A stretch of 64,000 nt of DNA from UBA4744 sp963718995. Lineage in GTDB: Bacteria; Actinomycetota; Acidimicrobiia; Spongiisociales; UBA4744. The notes under the pieces are model-generated. The model saw only the letters and a list, made by a program, of their open reading frames with translations. It did not search any database and was not told where the DNA came from. Of this stretch, positions 6,968 to 18,176 are shown piece by piece (the first letter of the stretch is position 1; every line of letters starts with the position of its first letter). The translations under genes and the position numbers were made by a program. The stretch is taken from contig CAVRAP010000015.1 of assembly GCA_963718995.1 (NCBI GenBank), positions 62,001 to 126,000 on the forward strand, read 5' to 3'.

Positions 6968-9900
6968 CTACTCGACCATGGCTTGGGCGAGCGCCTGGGC
7001 GATGCGTTTCTCGCTGACCTTGCCGCGAGTACCGAGAGCCTGAGCGAAGAGGCTGACCCGTAGTTCTTGGAGCATCCAGGCGATCTCCAAAACGGAAACC
7101 GAGCCCGGCATTGCTTCACGAAGCCGATCGTGTTCCGCCTCCAGCTTGCGCACCGACTCCATCCTCTGGCGATCCCGTTCAGCGCTTTCCGGCAGTTGTC
7201 CGAGTCTTCGTTCGATGGCCTGCATGTATCGGTGGACGTCGCCGAGGCGTTGGGCCCCGACCCCGGTGACAAATCCTGGATAGATGAGGCGATCGACCTG
7301 CTCCACAACATCGGTCACGCTGCTCGCAAAGCTGTCGGAGGCCCGGGCGAGAGCTATCCGAACCGATCGAAGAGTATCCAGAATCTGCAGCGACGTTCTG
7401 GCCACCGCGGTGAGGCTTTCATCCAGGTTGTCGCGTATTGCATCCAGCAACGCTTCGAAAGCAACTCCGTTCCAGACCGGAGCTTCTTCCTGCCCCATGA
7501 TCTGATCGACGGCGCAGGTCAGGCAATCCTGTGCCCATTCCGCCGGCCCCTCGTATGGACCGCTCTTCACGGCAGCCGTCGCCTCATTGGTGAGCAGCGG
7601 CCGAAGCAGGCGGCCCGCCGAAGGGAGGTTCAACAGCAGCAACCGGCGTGTACCAGCCCACATGGCATCCGCCTGCTCTCCAGGAGTCGCCAGGAGGCGC
7701 ACCCCAATCGAATCTCCTTCATCGATGAGGGCCGGGTAGCTCCGTACCGAGTGGACAACTCCACTGATCTCAACCAGGCGGGGAAGCTCGCCGATGCTCC
7801 AGGCGGTCAATCCGGTTTGTTCGAGCTCATGTCCGCCGGCCACCAGTGTGGCCCTGGCCTCCTCCCGCAAAGCCGTCTTGAGAGCGCCAAGATCATTGCC
7901 CTCAGCGAGGACGTTGTTCCCGGCATCCACTACCCGGAACGTCGGCTGCAGGTGGGAAGGGAGCCGGGTGAGATCAAAGGCGTCCGCGGGAACGGGGGCA
8001 CCACCGATGCGACTCAGCTCCCGCCGCAGATATCGGAGCAGCCCACCGTCGTCCGGGTCGAGGCCGTCCAGCAACACCCGGACCGTGTTCGGAACCGGCG
8101 AGAATCTCTTCCGAATGTGCTTGGGGAGAGACCGGAGGAGGGCTGTGATGAGCTCCTCGCGCAGACCCGGCACATGCCACTCGAACACTGCCGGATCAAC
8201 CCGGTCGAGGCCCTGAATCGGCACATCCACGGTGATACCGTCGGACACGCTGCCCGGGTCGAATTCGTAGGTGAGCGGGAGAGCCAGATCGCCGTGTGCC
8301 CACACTTCCGGGAAGGCCTCGGCGTCGACGGGATCGGCAGCCGGGTCGATGAGCAGGTCAAGGCTGAAATCGAGCTGGTGGGGATCTTGGCGCCGGGCCT
8401 CTTTCCACCAACGATCGAAGTGACGCACCGAAGTGATGTCTTCAGGAAGTCGCTGATCGAAGAATCCGAAGATGACGTCATCATCGACCATCAGGTCGGC
8501 GCGCCGACGAGCTTCGAGTTCGTGGACCTCGGCGATCTGGCCCCGATTGTGGCCCATAAAAGCATGCTCGGTCTCCCACTCGCCGGAGATGAGGGCACCG
8601 TAGATGAACAGTTCCCGGGCTCCGGCCTGGTCCACGTGTCCGTATTGCGCGGTGCGATCCGTCTGTAAGGGAAGGCCGTACAGCGTGACCGTTTCCCGGG
8701 TCATCGACGTCCCTCGCTCCCGGTCCCACCAGGGGTCCGAGTACGACTTCTTGACCAGGTGGGCGCCGATCTCTTCGACCCACTCGGGGTCGACGGCAGC
8801 CACGCCCCTTGCCCATAAGCGGGTGGTATCAACCAGCTCGGCAGCCATCACCCACTCCGGTGACCGCTTGAAGAGCGTCGAGCCGGGATTGATCGAGAAG
8901 CGAGCGCCTCGCCCGCCGCGGTATTCGAAACCGTCCGGGTCTTTGTGACCGATATTGGACAGCAAGCCGGCCAGCAGCGAGCGGTGCATGATCTCAGCCG
9001 TAGCCGGCAGGCGATTGAGCGTGAACCCTTGTTCGCGAGCCACGTCGCGCAGTTGGGCGTGGATGTCCTGCCACTCGCGCACCCGCCGGTAGTTGAGGAA
9101 CTCGTCACGGCACATCCGCCGGAATTGGTTCGAGGTACGAGCCCGCCGCTCATCCCCTAGGTAATCCCAGAGGCGCAACCAGCTCAAGAAGTCAGACGTC
9201 TCATCGCGAAACCGGGCGTGGAGCTGGTCGGCGTGTTGTCGTTTCTCGACGGGACGTTCGCGCGGATCCTGGATGGCCAAGGCGGAGGCGATCACCAGCA
9301 TCTCTTTGAGGCAGTCGTTGCGGCCGGCTTCGATGAGCATGCGGGCCAACCGCAGATCGAGCGGAAAATCGGCCAACTGTCTGCCCAGCCTGGTCAGCCA
9401 TCTCCCGGTCCCTTGCTCGGCCGGATCAACTGCGCCCAGTTCCGCCAGGAGTGCAAATCCGTCCCGAATCGTGCGGGCGTCGGGCGGATCGAGGAACGGA
9501 AACGTCTCGATCTCACCGAGATCACGGGCGGCCATCGCCAGGATGACCGAAGCCAGGTTGGTTCGCCGGATCTCCGGTTCGGTGAACTCGGGGCGGGCGT
9601 TGTAGTCGTCTTCGCTGTAGAGACGGATGCAGATGCCCGGGCCCAGCCGCCCGCACCGTCCCGCTCGCTGATCGGCCGAAGCTCGGGAGATGGGCTCGAT
9701 GGGTAGGCGCTGGACTTTGGTTCGCCTGCTGTAGCGGGAGATCCGGGCTGTTCCGGCGTCGACGACAGAGCGGATCCCCGGCACGGTCAGGGAGGTCTCG
9801 GCGACGTTGGTGGCGAGCACGACCCGTCGGCCCCGGTGTGGCTGGAACACCCGGTGCTGCTCGGCCGAGGAGAGACGGCCATAGAGCGGCAGGACCTCGG

Positions 9901-10869
9901 TATGGCGGAGTTCGAGCTCCCCGAGCGCATCTGCGGCGTCGCGAATCTCCCGCTCCCCCGAGCAGAACACCAGGATGTCGCCCGATCCCTCCTCCGCAAG
10001 CTCGACGACCGCATCGCAGATGCCCTGCGGCTGGTCGCGCGGATCGGGGGCGGTGGGATCGTCGAGCGGCCGGTAGCGGAGTTCGACCGGGTAGGTGCGG
10101 CCCGACACCTCGACGACCGGGGCGTCGTTGAAGTGCTCGGCGAAATCGCTCGGTGTCGATGGTGGCCGAGGTGATGATGAGCTTGAGGTCGGGACGTTTG
10201 GGCAGGAGCGTCTTGAGGTAGCCCAGCAGGAAGTCGATGTTGAGGCTGCGCTCGTGCGCTTCGTCGATGATGATCGTGTCGTAGCGGGACAGGCGACGGT
10301 CCCGGTGGATCTCGGCCAGCAAGGATGCCGTCCGTCATGACCTTGACCAGGGTGGTGTCGCCCACCTGATCTGAGAACCGCACGGTGTAGCCGACGAGCC
10401 CGCCGACGGTCGTACCGAGCTCCTCGGCCACCCGCTCGGCAATCGATCTGGCTGCGATGCGACGGGGCTGCGTGTGGCCGATCATTCCTTCGACACCGCG
10501 GCCGAGCTCCAGGCAGAGTTTCGGGAGCTGGGTGCTCTTTCCGGAGCCGGTTTCTCCGGCAACGATGACCACCTGGTTATCTCGGATGGTGTCCAGCAAC
10601 TCCTGGCGGCGTTCGATGATGGGCAGCTCGGCCGGGTAGGCGAGCTTCTTTGGAGCGGCCGCCCGTCGCTGCGCCAGCCGTTGATGAGCGGCATCGATCT
10701 CCCCGGCGATCGTGTCCAGAACCTTCGCACGCCGATCGGGGTCAGGAATTCGCTCGATTCCGGCCAACCGCCGCCGGAACCGCTGCCGGTCGTTCGGTGT
10801 CAGTCCGTCAAGGCGGCTACGAAGGTCAGATGAAGTGGAAGTCATAGGAAGCTCAATGAGCTCACCCAT
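6968..10869 (-). CDS. hrpA: ATP-dependent RNA helicase HrpA (DEAH box), frame broken twice by extra bases
   Basis: A DEAH-box 3'-5' RNA helicase. In order: Walker A GETGSGKST (about residue 100), DEAHERSLN, ITSATIDTE, the helicase C motifs (VFCSGEREI, TNVAETSLTVPGI, QRAGRCGR), HA2/OB domains, and the long HrpA-specific C-terminal DUF3418 region. The reading frame changes at the AA pair 10321-10322 (between TDGIL and LAEIH) and at AAA 10143-10145 (after TIDTERF). Deleting one base at each gives 1299 residues, close to the 1300 of E. coli HrpA. The 1046-codon downstream part is otherwise intact, so I treat this as a functional gene with two sequencing insertions. ATG 10869 or the next ATG (8 codons on) could be the start. 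Confidence 0.85.
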
Positions 10870-10918
10870 GATGGTGGATCAACGCACGGTGTACCAACCC
10901 CCTTCGTAGAGTGGGTGC

Positions 10919-11875
10919 ATGGACAGCAGACCATTGGGCGGCACCGAACTCACTGTGTCATCACTTGGCCTCGGTCTGGCCGCGTTGGGACGACCCGGCT
11001 ATCTGAACCTCGGTCACGGCACAGATCTGGCCGGACGGCGCGAGGTCGAGGCGCTTGAACGCCACACGCACGGCATGCTGGACGCGGCCTGGCAGTCCGG
11101 GATCCGGTATTTCGACGCAGCCCGCTCCTACGGCCGGGCCGAGGCATTTCTGGCAAGCTGGCTGAGCACCAGGGCCGTCGATTCCCATGCCGTCACAGTT
11201 GGCTCCAAGTGGGGATATCGCTACACCGCCGATTGGCAGGTCGACGCCGACGCCCATGAGATCAAAGACCTGAGCCTCGATCATCTGCGATCGCAATACT
11301 CCGAAAGCGACGGCCTGCTCGGCCCCTATCTCAAGCTCTATCAGATTCACTCGGCAACCAAGGCCGTGCTCGAGGATCGGGCTGTGCTCGAGCGATTGGC
11401 GCAGATCCGCCACCAGGGTGTCGTTATCGGGCTGAGTGTCAGCGGGCCGGAGCAGGCCGAGACCATCCGGTCGGCCGTCGAGGTCACCGTCGACGGCGCC
11501 CGTCTCTTCGGAGCGGTTCAGGCAACCTGGAACCTTCTCGAGCCTTCGGCCGGACCGGCGCTGGGAGAGGCCCACGAAGCGGGCCTGGGCGTGATCGTCA
11601 AGGAAGCATTGGCCAACGGTCGGCTCACGGCTCGCGACGTTCGAACCGCACGAGCATTGGAGCGTTGGTTGCCGGGGACGGCACCGGATGCAGCCGCCCT
11701 GGCCGCAGCCCTTGCCCAGCCGTGGGCAGATGTGGTGCTGAGCGGGGCGGCCACACCCGACCAGCTCGCATCAAACCTGGAGGCCGTTGCGGTGCCCGAT
11801 CCGGGCGAGCTGCCCTCGATGGCTGAGGATCCGGAGATGTACTGGTCGAATCGGAGCAGCCTCAGCTGGACCTAG
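10919..11875 (+). CDS. Aldo/keto reductase family oxidoreductase
   Basis: A 318-residue NADPH-dependent TIM-barrel oxidoreductase. The catalytic tetrad is visible: Asp and Tyr in YFDAARSYGRAE, Lys in VGSKWGY, His in LYQIHS. The C-terminal SGAATPDQLASN segment fits the cofactor-binding loop. The substrate is not predictable. The start ATG has TAGAGT at 10907-10912, 6 bases upstream, and no ribosome-binding site (leaderless). It is divergent from hrpA with only about 50 bases between the starts. Confidence 0.92.
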   Translation: MDSRPLGGTELTVSSLGLGLAALGRPGYLNLGHGTDLAGRREVEALERHTHGMLDAAWQSGIRYFDAARSYGRAEAFLASWLSTRAVDSHAVTVGSKWGYRYTADWQVDADAHEIKDLSLDHLRSQYSESDGLLGPYLKLYQIHSATKAVLEDRAVLERLAQIRHQGVVIGLSVSGPEQAETIRSAVEVTVDGARLFGAVQATWNLLEPSAGPALGEAHEAGLGVIVKEALANGRLTARDVRTARALERWLPGTAPDAAALAAALAQPWADVVLSGAATPDQLASNLEAVAVPDPGELPSMAEDPEMYWSNRSSLSWT

Positions 11876-11950
11876 CCGCAGCGCCGACAGTTTCCGGCCG
11901 GTAGGTCGGTCTGCCCGGTAGGTTGGCAACATCCAAACGAGGATATGACC

Positions 11951-12733
11951 ATGCACCCAGACATCAGCCGACGCGGGTTCCTCTACGACCTCGGCCGGGG
12001 AACCCTGGCCCTGGCCGTGTTCGGACTCGCCGCCTGCTCGGATGCCGACGGTTCGCCCGATACCGTCTCGACCGCTTCGTCTGCGGGTGATTCCGGCTCA
12101 ACCACCACCAGCCCGGGAGAAACCACGTCTACCCGGCCATCCGGGGCCGTTTCGTGGCAACGAGTCAATCTCGGGTTCGTTTCGGCTTACATCGTGGCGA
12201 GGGGCGGGGAGGCCGCCATCGTCGATACGGGAGTGGAAAACAGCGAATCGGATATCGAGGCCGGACTGACGGCAATCGGACTGGCCTGGGACGCGGTCGG
12301 CCATGTGATCATCACTCACCGCCACGGAGACCATCAGGGAAGCCTCCCGGCCGTACTGGCAGCCGCCTCCGACGCCACCGGATATGCAGGCGCCGGTGAT
12401 CTCGCCGCTATCACCTCACCCAGACCACTGCTGCCCGTTGGCGACGGCGACAAAGTCTTCGACCTCGAGATCATCGAAACCCCCGGCCATACCCCCGGCC
12501 ACATCAGCGTGCTCTCTACCGACGCCGCCCTGCTCATCGCCGGGGACGCCCTCAACGGCCAGGATGGCGGCGTTATCGGGGCCAACCCCCAATTCTCGCC
12601 CGACATGGCAACGGCCAATCTCTCGGTGAAAAAGCTGGCAGGTTACCGGTTCGACACGGTCGTCTTCGGACACGGAGAACCGGTCGAAGGCGGGGCGGCG
12701 ACGCTCGTGGCCGACCTCGCGGCTTCTCTCTAG
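11951..12733 (+). CDS. Metallo-beta-lactamase-fold hydrolase, Tat-exported lipoprotein
   Basis: The N-terminus has a twin-arginine signal (SRRGFLYDLGRG) ending in a lipobox (GLAAC), so the folded enzyme would be exported and lipid-anchored. A Ser/Thr linker follows. The catalytic domain has the zinc motif THRHGDH, the GHTPGHISV histidine, the AGDALNG aspartate and a final FGHGEP histidine. This looks like a glyoxalase-II/lactonase-like hydrolase with unknown substrate. ATG 11951 has GAGG at 8 bases; another ATG two codons earlier (11945) is too close to it. Confidence 0.88.
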   Translation: MHPDISRRGFLYDLGRGTLALAVFGLAACSDADGSPDTVSTASSAGDSGSTTTSPGETTSTRPSGAVSWQRVNLGFVSAYIVARGGEAAIVDTGVENSESDIEAGLTAIGLAWDAVGHVIITHRHGDHQGSLPAVLAAASDATGYAGAGDLAAITSPRPLLPVGDGDKVFDLEIIETPGHTPGHISVLSTDAALLIAGDALNGQDGGVIGANPQFSPDMATANLSVKKLAGYRFDTVVFGHGEPVEGGAATLVADLAASL

Positions 12734-12959
12734 ACCTCCAACTCCGAGCCCGTGCCGGGAAGATCGTGCAGGCCCCCCGTTTCTTCATCCCTGCGCAACG
12801 TTGATCGAACCACTGTGAAAAACTCTGGCAAACAGTGGAAGCCATTTGCTACGCTCCACATCCGTTTCTGACGGGACGGGGCTAGGGAACGAGCCCGACG
12901 CGAGGATGGGTGATTCACCCAGACACGTCTCGGCCGAACAGACAGAGGGGGAATTCTCG

Positions 12960-14103
12960 ATGAACGACGGGTTGAGTCGAAGTCGCACACGGAGTCGGTC
13001 GGCCGCACTAGTGATGGTATTGGCATTGGCCTTCTCTGCTTGTGGCGGTTCGTCGGGCGAAGGCGAGACGGACACGACCGGGAGCGGCGGTGAATCCGTT
13101 GACGTCTCCGAGCAGACCACCTCAACCGCGGCCGGCAGCGTTGAACAAGCACCCGTCGAAAACGATCTCGCCTCCGTTCCGCTGCTCGAGCCGGCGCTGG
13201 AGATCGAGATCGGCACCACCGATGAGCCCAAGTCGATCGCCCTGTCGCCGGATGGAAGCCTGGTGGCGGTTCTCGGCGGCGGTCCGTTCCGAGATATCGA
13301 TGCCTTCCTGAAGGTATACGACACGACGACGGGTGATCTGACCAACGACGTCTCGCTCGACGAAGAAAGTGGGTCCGTCGGCCGACTCTATTGGACCGCC
13401 GACAACCATCTGATCGGACTCGACACAGTCTCGTTCGAGACCCGGGTCGTCACCTGGGACGGCACCACGTTCGAGCTCATTGACTCATTCGTCATGGATG
13501 AGTTCGCGTGTCTGGACGCGATCTTTGGTTTCGACCGAGTGGCCGGCGCCATCTTTGCGTTCAGCGACATCGAGAGACCTTTCACGCTCTGCCGTCGGGA
13601 ATTGACCTCCGACACCGTGCTCGAAACCCCTCTGAAGGACGGCCAGGATCTCGGATACCGCACGCTCCTTGCCGATGGGAGCGCGTTGGTCGCCGAGGTC
13701 TACGATGAGGGCGCTCAACAGTACCTCCTGGTTCGGTTCGATCCGACCACGCTCGAAGTCACCGACTCCGAGGTGCTCGACCGCACGCGACTCGAGGCGG
13801 CAGGTGTCGGAGTTGAGCTGATCATGGCTCCCGACACCGGCCAGAGCGGCAATCGTGCTCTCAGCCTGCAACCGTCCGGGGTGGCGGTGCCTTCGGGACT
13901 GGATCGTCCGAGGTTCTCGCCCGACGGCTCGCTGTTGTGGGCGGTCAAGGACCGAGACAGAACTGCTCATCGACGTGTCCACCGGTGAACCTATCGGGCG
14001 GTTTGAACTCGGGGTAGGTCACCGTTTCTGGGCCTGGTCGGCCGACGGCTCCGTCCTCGTCAACCCGACGTCGGGCACGACCCTCCAGGTGTTCCGGCCA
14101 TGA
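12960..14103 (+). CDS. Lipoprotein with predicted beta-propeller, frame broken near its end
   Basis: ATG 12960 follows an AGAGGGGGA ribosome-binding site and begins a signal peptide with lipobox FSAC. The body has repeated propeller-like strands (SIALSPDGSLVAVLGGG, RPRFSPDGSLLWAV, FWAWSADGSVLVNP). The frame that starts at 12960 ends prematurely at 13988, but the downstream frame continues the last blade (TELLIDVSTGEPIGRF...) to a stop at 14103. Deleting one G of the pair 13949-13950 joins them into 380 residues. Function is unknown; a surface WD40-like scaffold is likely. Confidence 0.75.
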
Positions 14104-14165
14104 AGCGAATCCTTCCCTCAATCACGACGGTGGTGGTGGGTTTCACCCGGTAGCATCTGCTCGCT

Positions 14166-15134
14166 TCACGGCATTAACAGGACCTTGCCGGCCGTAGCCC
14201 TTGACTCGAGCGCCCGGTGGGCTTGCGCTGCATCGGCCAACGCAAACCGGGCACTTACGCGCACCTGCAACCGGCCTTCTTCGATCCACTCGAACAGATC
14301 GCTGACCCGGCTCTCCAGTTCAACCCGTGTAGCGATGTAGTCCTTCATCGACGGCCGCGTGAGAAACAGGCTGCCTCCCTGGGTGAGCTGTAGCGGAGCA
14401 ACCGGCGGGACCGGCCCGCTGGCATTCCCGAACGTGACCATCAGTCCGCGTCTCCGTAACACCCGCAGACCGCCTTCGAAGGTTGCAGCACCGACACCGT
14501 CGTAGACCACGTCCATGGAGTGCTCCCCGAACAGCGCCTCAACCGTCTCGACGAAATCGTCCCTGGTGTAGTCGATGACGTGGTCGGCGCCTGCCGCGGC
14601 CGCGACCGCCCCCTTTTCAGCGCCCCCGGCGGTGGCAACGACCTCGGCACCGAGCAGCTTGGCGATCTGTATGAGCAACTGCCCGACTCCCCCGGCCCCG
14701 GCATGGATCAAGCACCGGTGACCGGGACCAAGCGCAAACGTGTCGGTGGCCAGATAATGAGCCGTGATGCCCTGCAGCATCGTGGCGGCGGCCGTCTCCA
14801 GATCGATGGGGCCGGGTACCCGCACGGCCCGGGCCACCGGGACGGCCACCCGTTCGGCATAGGACGAGCCGGCGTCGGCCCAGGCCACCCGATCTCCGAT
14901 CCGCCAACCCTTCACTTCCGCTCCCAGCAGTTCCACCGTGCCCGCACCTTCCTGACCGGGGACGAACGGCAGATCGCGGGGGTAGAGCCCACTGCGGTGA
15001 TAGGTGTCGATGTAGTTGAGCCCGGCCGCGGCGAGTCGCACGACAACTTCGCCGGGGCCGGGTATCGGACTGGGAACCTCGGTCCACCCCAGGACCTCCG
15101 GACCCCCCACCTCGCTGATCTGGACGGCATGCAT
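14166..15134 (-). CDS. NADPH:quinone reductase (zeta-crystallin type)
   Basis: A 322-residue zinc-free member of the medium-chain dehydrogenase/reductase superfamily, normal for quinone oxidoreductases. The GroES-like N-terminal domain includes AAGLNYIDTYHRSGLYP and PFVPGQEGAGTVE, and the Rossmann domain has AGAGGVGQLLIQIAK and the DVVYDGVG strand. These enzymes reduce quinones using NADPH. ATG 15134 is chosen because AGGAG lies 7 bases upstream; a longer GTG frame (15161) has no such site. Confidence 0.92.
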   Translation of the reverse strand: MHAVQISEVGGPEVLGWTEVPSPIPGPGEVVVRLAAAGLNYIDTYHRSGLYPRDLPFVPGQEGAGTVELLGAEVKGWRIGDRVAWADAGSSYAERVAVPVARAVRVPGPIDLETAAATMLQGITAHYLATDTFALGPGHRCLIHAGAGGVGQLLIQIAKLLGAEVVATAGGAEKGAVAAAAGADHVIDYTRDDFVETVEALFGEHSMDVVYDGVGAATFEGGLRVLRRRGLMVTFGNASGPVPPVAPLQLTQGGSLFLTRPSMKDYIATRVELESRVSDLFEWIEEGRLQVRVSARFALADAAQAHRALESRATAGKVLLMP

Positions 15135-15286
15135 GGGCTCGCTCCTCTCCACACCCGACACTAGAAGACCTGCTGCGCGGCGTGGTGGAAGCCTTTCCCG
15201 GCTCCACCCGCCTCATCTCAACCGACCGGCTGTACCGTAGAACAGATAAGGAGGATGTCGGCCGATCCAAGGGGTCGACACTATCT

Positions 15287-16756
15287 ATGCGTGTTCTCGT
15301 CACCGGGGCAACCGGCTACGTCGGAGGAAGACTGGTCCCGCGCCTCGTGGAGGCCGGTCATCACGTCCGCTGTCTCGTGCGCGATCCGCGCAAGCTCGAG
15401 CAGGATCCCTGGCGCGATCAAGTGGAAGTTGTTCAGGGCGACATCCTCGAACCTGCAACGCTCGATGCGGCACTGGACGGCTGCGATGCCGCTTACTACC
15501 TGGTGCACTCGATGGACGGAGTCGGTCAGTTCGCCGATCGCGACCGGGTTGGAGCCGAGAATTTCCAGCAAGCCGCCGACCGGGCCGGTGTCAAACGCAT
15601 CGTGTACCTGGGAGGCATGGGCGGCGGTGACGGCCTATCCGAGCATCTCTCCAGCCGGCACGAGGTGGGGCGAGTCCTGGCAGGCGGGGCCACGCCGGTC
15701 ACCGAATTGCGAGCTGCCGTCATTATCGGATCCGGGTCGGTTTCCTTCGAGATGTTGCGCTACCTCACCGAGGTCTTGCCGGTCATGGTGACCCCGCGGT
15801 GGGTGAGAACCCGATGCCAACCCATCGCCATTCGCGACGTGCTCGGGATCCTGGTTGACGTCCTCGACGACCCCGGTACAGCCGATCACATGTACGAAAT
15901 CGGCGGCCCCGACGTCCTCGAGTACGAGCACATGATGCGCGTCTATGCCGAGGAGGCCTCCCTGCCCCGCCGCCTTATCGTCCCGGTACCGGTGCTCAGC
16001 CCGAAATTGTCCTCCCATTGGGTCGGGTTGGTGACTCCCATCCCGAGCGGCATCGCCAAACCCCTGGTCGACAGCCTCCGCAACGAGGTCGTGGTCCGGG
16101 ATTCGTCCTTCCTGGATGGCTATCCACACGAACTCCTGACCTACCGTGAGGCCGTCGGCCGGGCCCTCGAGGTTTCCGAAGAACTGGCCGTACCGACCCG
16201 GTGGTCGGATGCCGAGCCGTCGCCTGCCCAGCCGACCTCGTCCGACCCGGACTGGTCGGGCGGGACGCTGTACCGGGATCACCGGGAGGTGCCGGCCCAC
16301 GCATCGAGCAACGACCTGTTCTGGGCTTTCTCGAGAATCGGTGGAACCAACGGCTACTACGGATTCGGATGGGCCTGGCAGCTACGTGGTCTGCTGGATA
16401 GCCTGGTCGGAGGGGTCGGGCTCCGTCGCGGACGCCGGCACCCTGAAGAACTCCGTCGCGGAGAAGCACTCGATTTTTGGCGGGTGGCAGCCGTGGAACC
16501 CAACCGCCGCCTGCTCCTGCATGCGGAAATGCGACTGCCCGGCGAAGCCTGGCTGGAATTCCGGGCCGAGGGAGAGGGCGATCAGACCACCTTGCGACAG
16601 ACCGCCTATTTCCGTCCGCGCGGCCTCATGGGCCGGTTGTACTGGGCAGTGCTGATTCCGTTTCACGCAATCATCTTCCGTCTCATGGCTGAACGGATTG
16701 CGACCGCTGCCGAAACCCGTTCCGAGCTACTTCCACCTGCTCGCGAGTGGGCCTGA
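15287..16756 (+). CDS. SDR-family NAD(P)-binding protein fused to a DUF2867 domain
   Basis: The 489-residue protein starts with a Rossmann segment (MRVLVTGATGYVGGRL) and continues as an atypical extended short-chain dehydrogenase (NmrA/YesF-like; VYLGGMGGGDGLSEHLSSRHEVG). From about residue 330 it has a DUF2867 domain (SNDLFWAFSRIGGTNGYYGF, ... EAWLEFRAE), a START-like module that commonly follows this SDR. The pairing suggests binding of a hydrophobic ligand, but the reaction is unknown. A strong AAGGAGG precedes an ATG at 15255, but that ATG is out of frame with the protein; the in-frame ATG at 15287 directly begins the dinucleotide-binding strand. Confidence 0.88.
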   Translation: MRVLVTGATGYVGGRLVPRLVEAGHHVRCLVRDPRKLEQDPWRDQVEVVQGDILEPATLDAALDGCDAAYYLVHSMDGVGQFADRDRVGAENFQQAADRAGVKRIVYLGGMGGGDGLSEHLSSRHEVGRVLAGGATPVTELRAAVIIGSGSVSFEMLRYLTEVLPVMVTPRWVRTRCQPIAIRDVLGILVDVLDDPGTADHMYEIGGPDVLEYEHMMRVYAEEASLPRRLIVPVPVLSPKLSSHWVGLVTPIPSGIAKPLVDSLRNEVVVRDSSFLDGYPHELLTYREAVGRALEVSEELAVPTRWSDAEPSPAQPTSSDPDWSGGTLYRDHREVPAHASSNDLFWAFSRIGGTNGYYGFGWAWQLRGLLDSLVGGVGLRRGRRHPEELRRGEALDFWRVAAVEPNRRLLLHAEMRLPGEAWLEFRAEGEGDQTTLRQTAYFRPRGLMGRLYWAVLIPFHAIIFRLMAERIATAAETRSELLPPAREWA

Positions 16757-16770
16757 AACGGACGATCGAA

Positions 16771-18018
16771 TCAGCCGAGCGAGGCCGCTACAGCTTCGCC
16801 GGTGCGTCGCCCGGAGAAGAGGGCTCCCTGAATAGAACCGGTATCCCGGTGATCGCCGCACACCCACAACGTTTCACCGAGCCGTACCTCTTCCTTGGGA
16901 TGGAACGGCGGTGATTGGTCGGGTTGTCCGTGGGCGATGTGGTAGGTCCGCAGGTGGGTCCAGGTGGTGACGATCGGCCCGAACCACCCGGTCAACTGGG
17001 CTCGCACCGCAGGTTCAAGATCCTCGGGTTGCGGTCCCGGGCAAGCGGCCGCGATCAACACCCGGCCGGGCGGAGCGTAGGAAGGCGCCACCGTGCTCAT
17101 CACCGCCAGATTGGTAACCGGGCCGCTACGGGCGCCGTCGAGGACCACCATTCGATCACCGACGGGATCCGCCCCGGCGGCGAAGTAGACACAAGAAACG
17201 GAGCGCGAACCGACGGGTTGCAGATCCAGCAGACGCACCGCTACCGGGCCCTCGGTGGCGACGACCACAGCATCGGCCGCAACCCGGCGTCCTCCAGAAA
17301 CCAGAACACCGCCGGGTTCGACGGCCACGACCTCCGTGTTGAGGTGGACGGATCCGGGTGGCAGGCGGGCGGCCATCTGCGCAGGAATCGCCCCCATCCC
17401 GTCGGCCGGCACGGCCGAATCGCCCATCGTCAACGACCGGAAAATGGTATCGAACATCCGTCGCGATGTGTCGAGGTCCGGATCGAGTTGGATTCCGGTG
17501 AAAAGCGGCCCAAGAAAACGTTCGACGAACCGATCACTGAAACCGAGATCTCGCACATACTGCCGGGTCGGGATGTCGGCGCCCCGCAGCAAGGCTTTGG
17601 GGTCGGAGCGCTTCAAGCGTGTCCGCAGGGCCAGGAGCCGAACCTTGTCGGCGATGGAGCCCACGGGACTGAAAGCTGTGTCCAGCAGGGTTGATGGCCG
17701 GCGGAAAGGATCCCCAACCCGGTACCCGCGGGCGCCGAGCCAGACCACCGCCCCCGGGGCAAATGGCCTCAAGTCCAGAGCCTCGAGATCCAGCTGGCGG
17801 TGCGCTTCGGGGTACCCGGTCAACATCACTTGAAAACCCCGGTCCAACAGGAATCCGTCGACCCGATCGGTTCGGACCCTGCCCCCAACCCCGTCGGACG
17901 CTTCGAGGACCCGCACGTCCCGACCGGCCTTCTGGAGGGTGGTGGCGGCCGCCAGGCCGGCCAGACCGGCCCCGATCACGACAACCTCAGCTCGTTCTGG
18001 AAGCACGGCAGCATTCAT
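16771..18018 (-). CDS. FAD-dependent oxidoreductase (protoporphyrinogen-oxidase/amine-oxidase fold)
   Basis: The 415-residue protein has the FAD-binding VVVIGAGLAGLAAATTLQKAG motif at residues 12-32, followed by EASDGVGGRVRTDRVDGFLLDRGFQ, a feature of the NAD(P)/FAD-dependent amine oxidase and desaturase superfamily. The C-terminal GDHRDTGSIQGALFSGRRTG completes FAD binding. It resembles uncharacterised FAD-dependent oxidoreductases often annotated as phytoene-dehydrogenase-like. ATG 18018 has GAGG 8 bases upstream. It is convergent with the SDR gene. Confidence 0.88.
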   Translation of the reverse strand: MNAAVLPERAEVVVIGAGLAGLAAATTLQKAGRDVRVLEASDGVGGRVRTDRVDGFLLDRGFQVMLTGYPEAHRQLDLEALDLRPFAPGAVVWLGARGYRVGDPFRRPSTLLDTAFSPVGSIADKVRLLALRTRLKRSDPKALLRGADIPTRQYVRDLGFSDRFVERFLGPLFTGIQLDPDLDTSRRMFDTIFRSLTMGDSAVPADGMGAIPAQMAARLPPGSVHLNTEVVAVEPGGVLVSGGRRVAADAVVVATEGPVAVRLLDLQPVGSRSVSCVYFAAGADPVGDRMVVLDGARSGPVTNLAVMSTVAPSYAPPGRVLIAAACPGPQPEDLEPAVRAQLTGWFGPIVTTWTHLRTYHIAHGQPDQSPPFHPKEEVRLGETLWVCGDHRDTGSIQGALFSGRRTGEAVAASLG

Positions 18019-18176
18019 GGGCTCATCCTCGCAGATGGCGAAGTCTTCGTAACCGGTCGAAACCGCCGACCCGGGTCCGAGAATGGCAGTCGGATCGGCC
18101 CTCCGCCACGGGGCGTCTCATCAGTGGGACAACCCCAGAGAGGAACGGGTTTGAGGCCAACCAGGGCCTGGCCTGA

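Noticed and set aside
7067..8668. 533-codon plus-strand ORF antisense to hrpA
   Set aside because: It is the mirror of the conserved HrpA C-terminus in a GC-rich gene and has no recognisable product.
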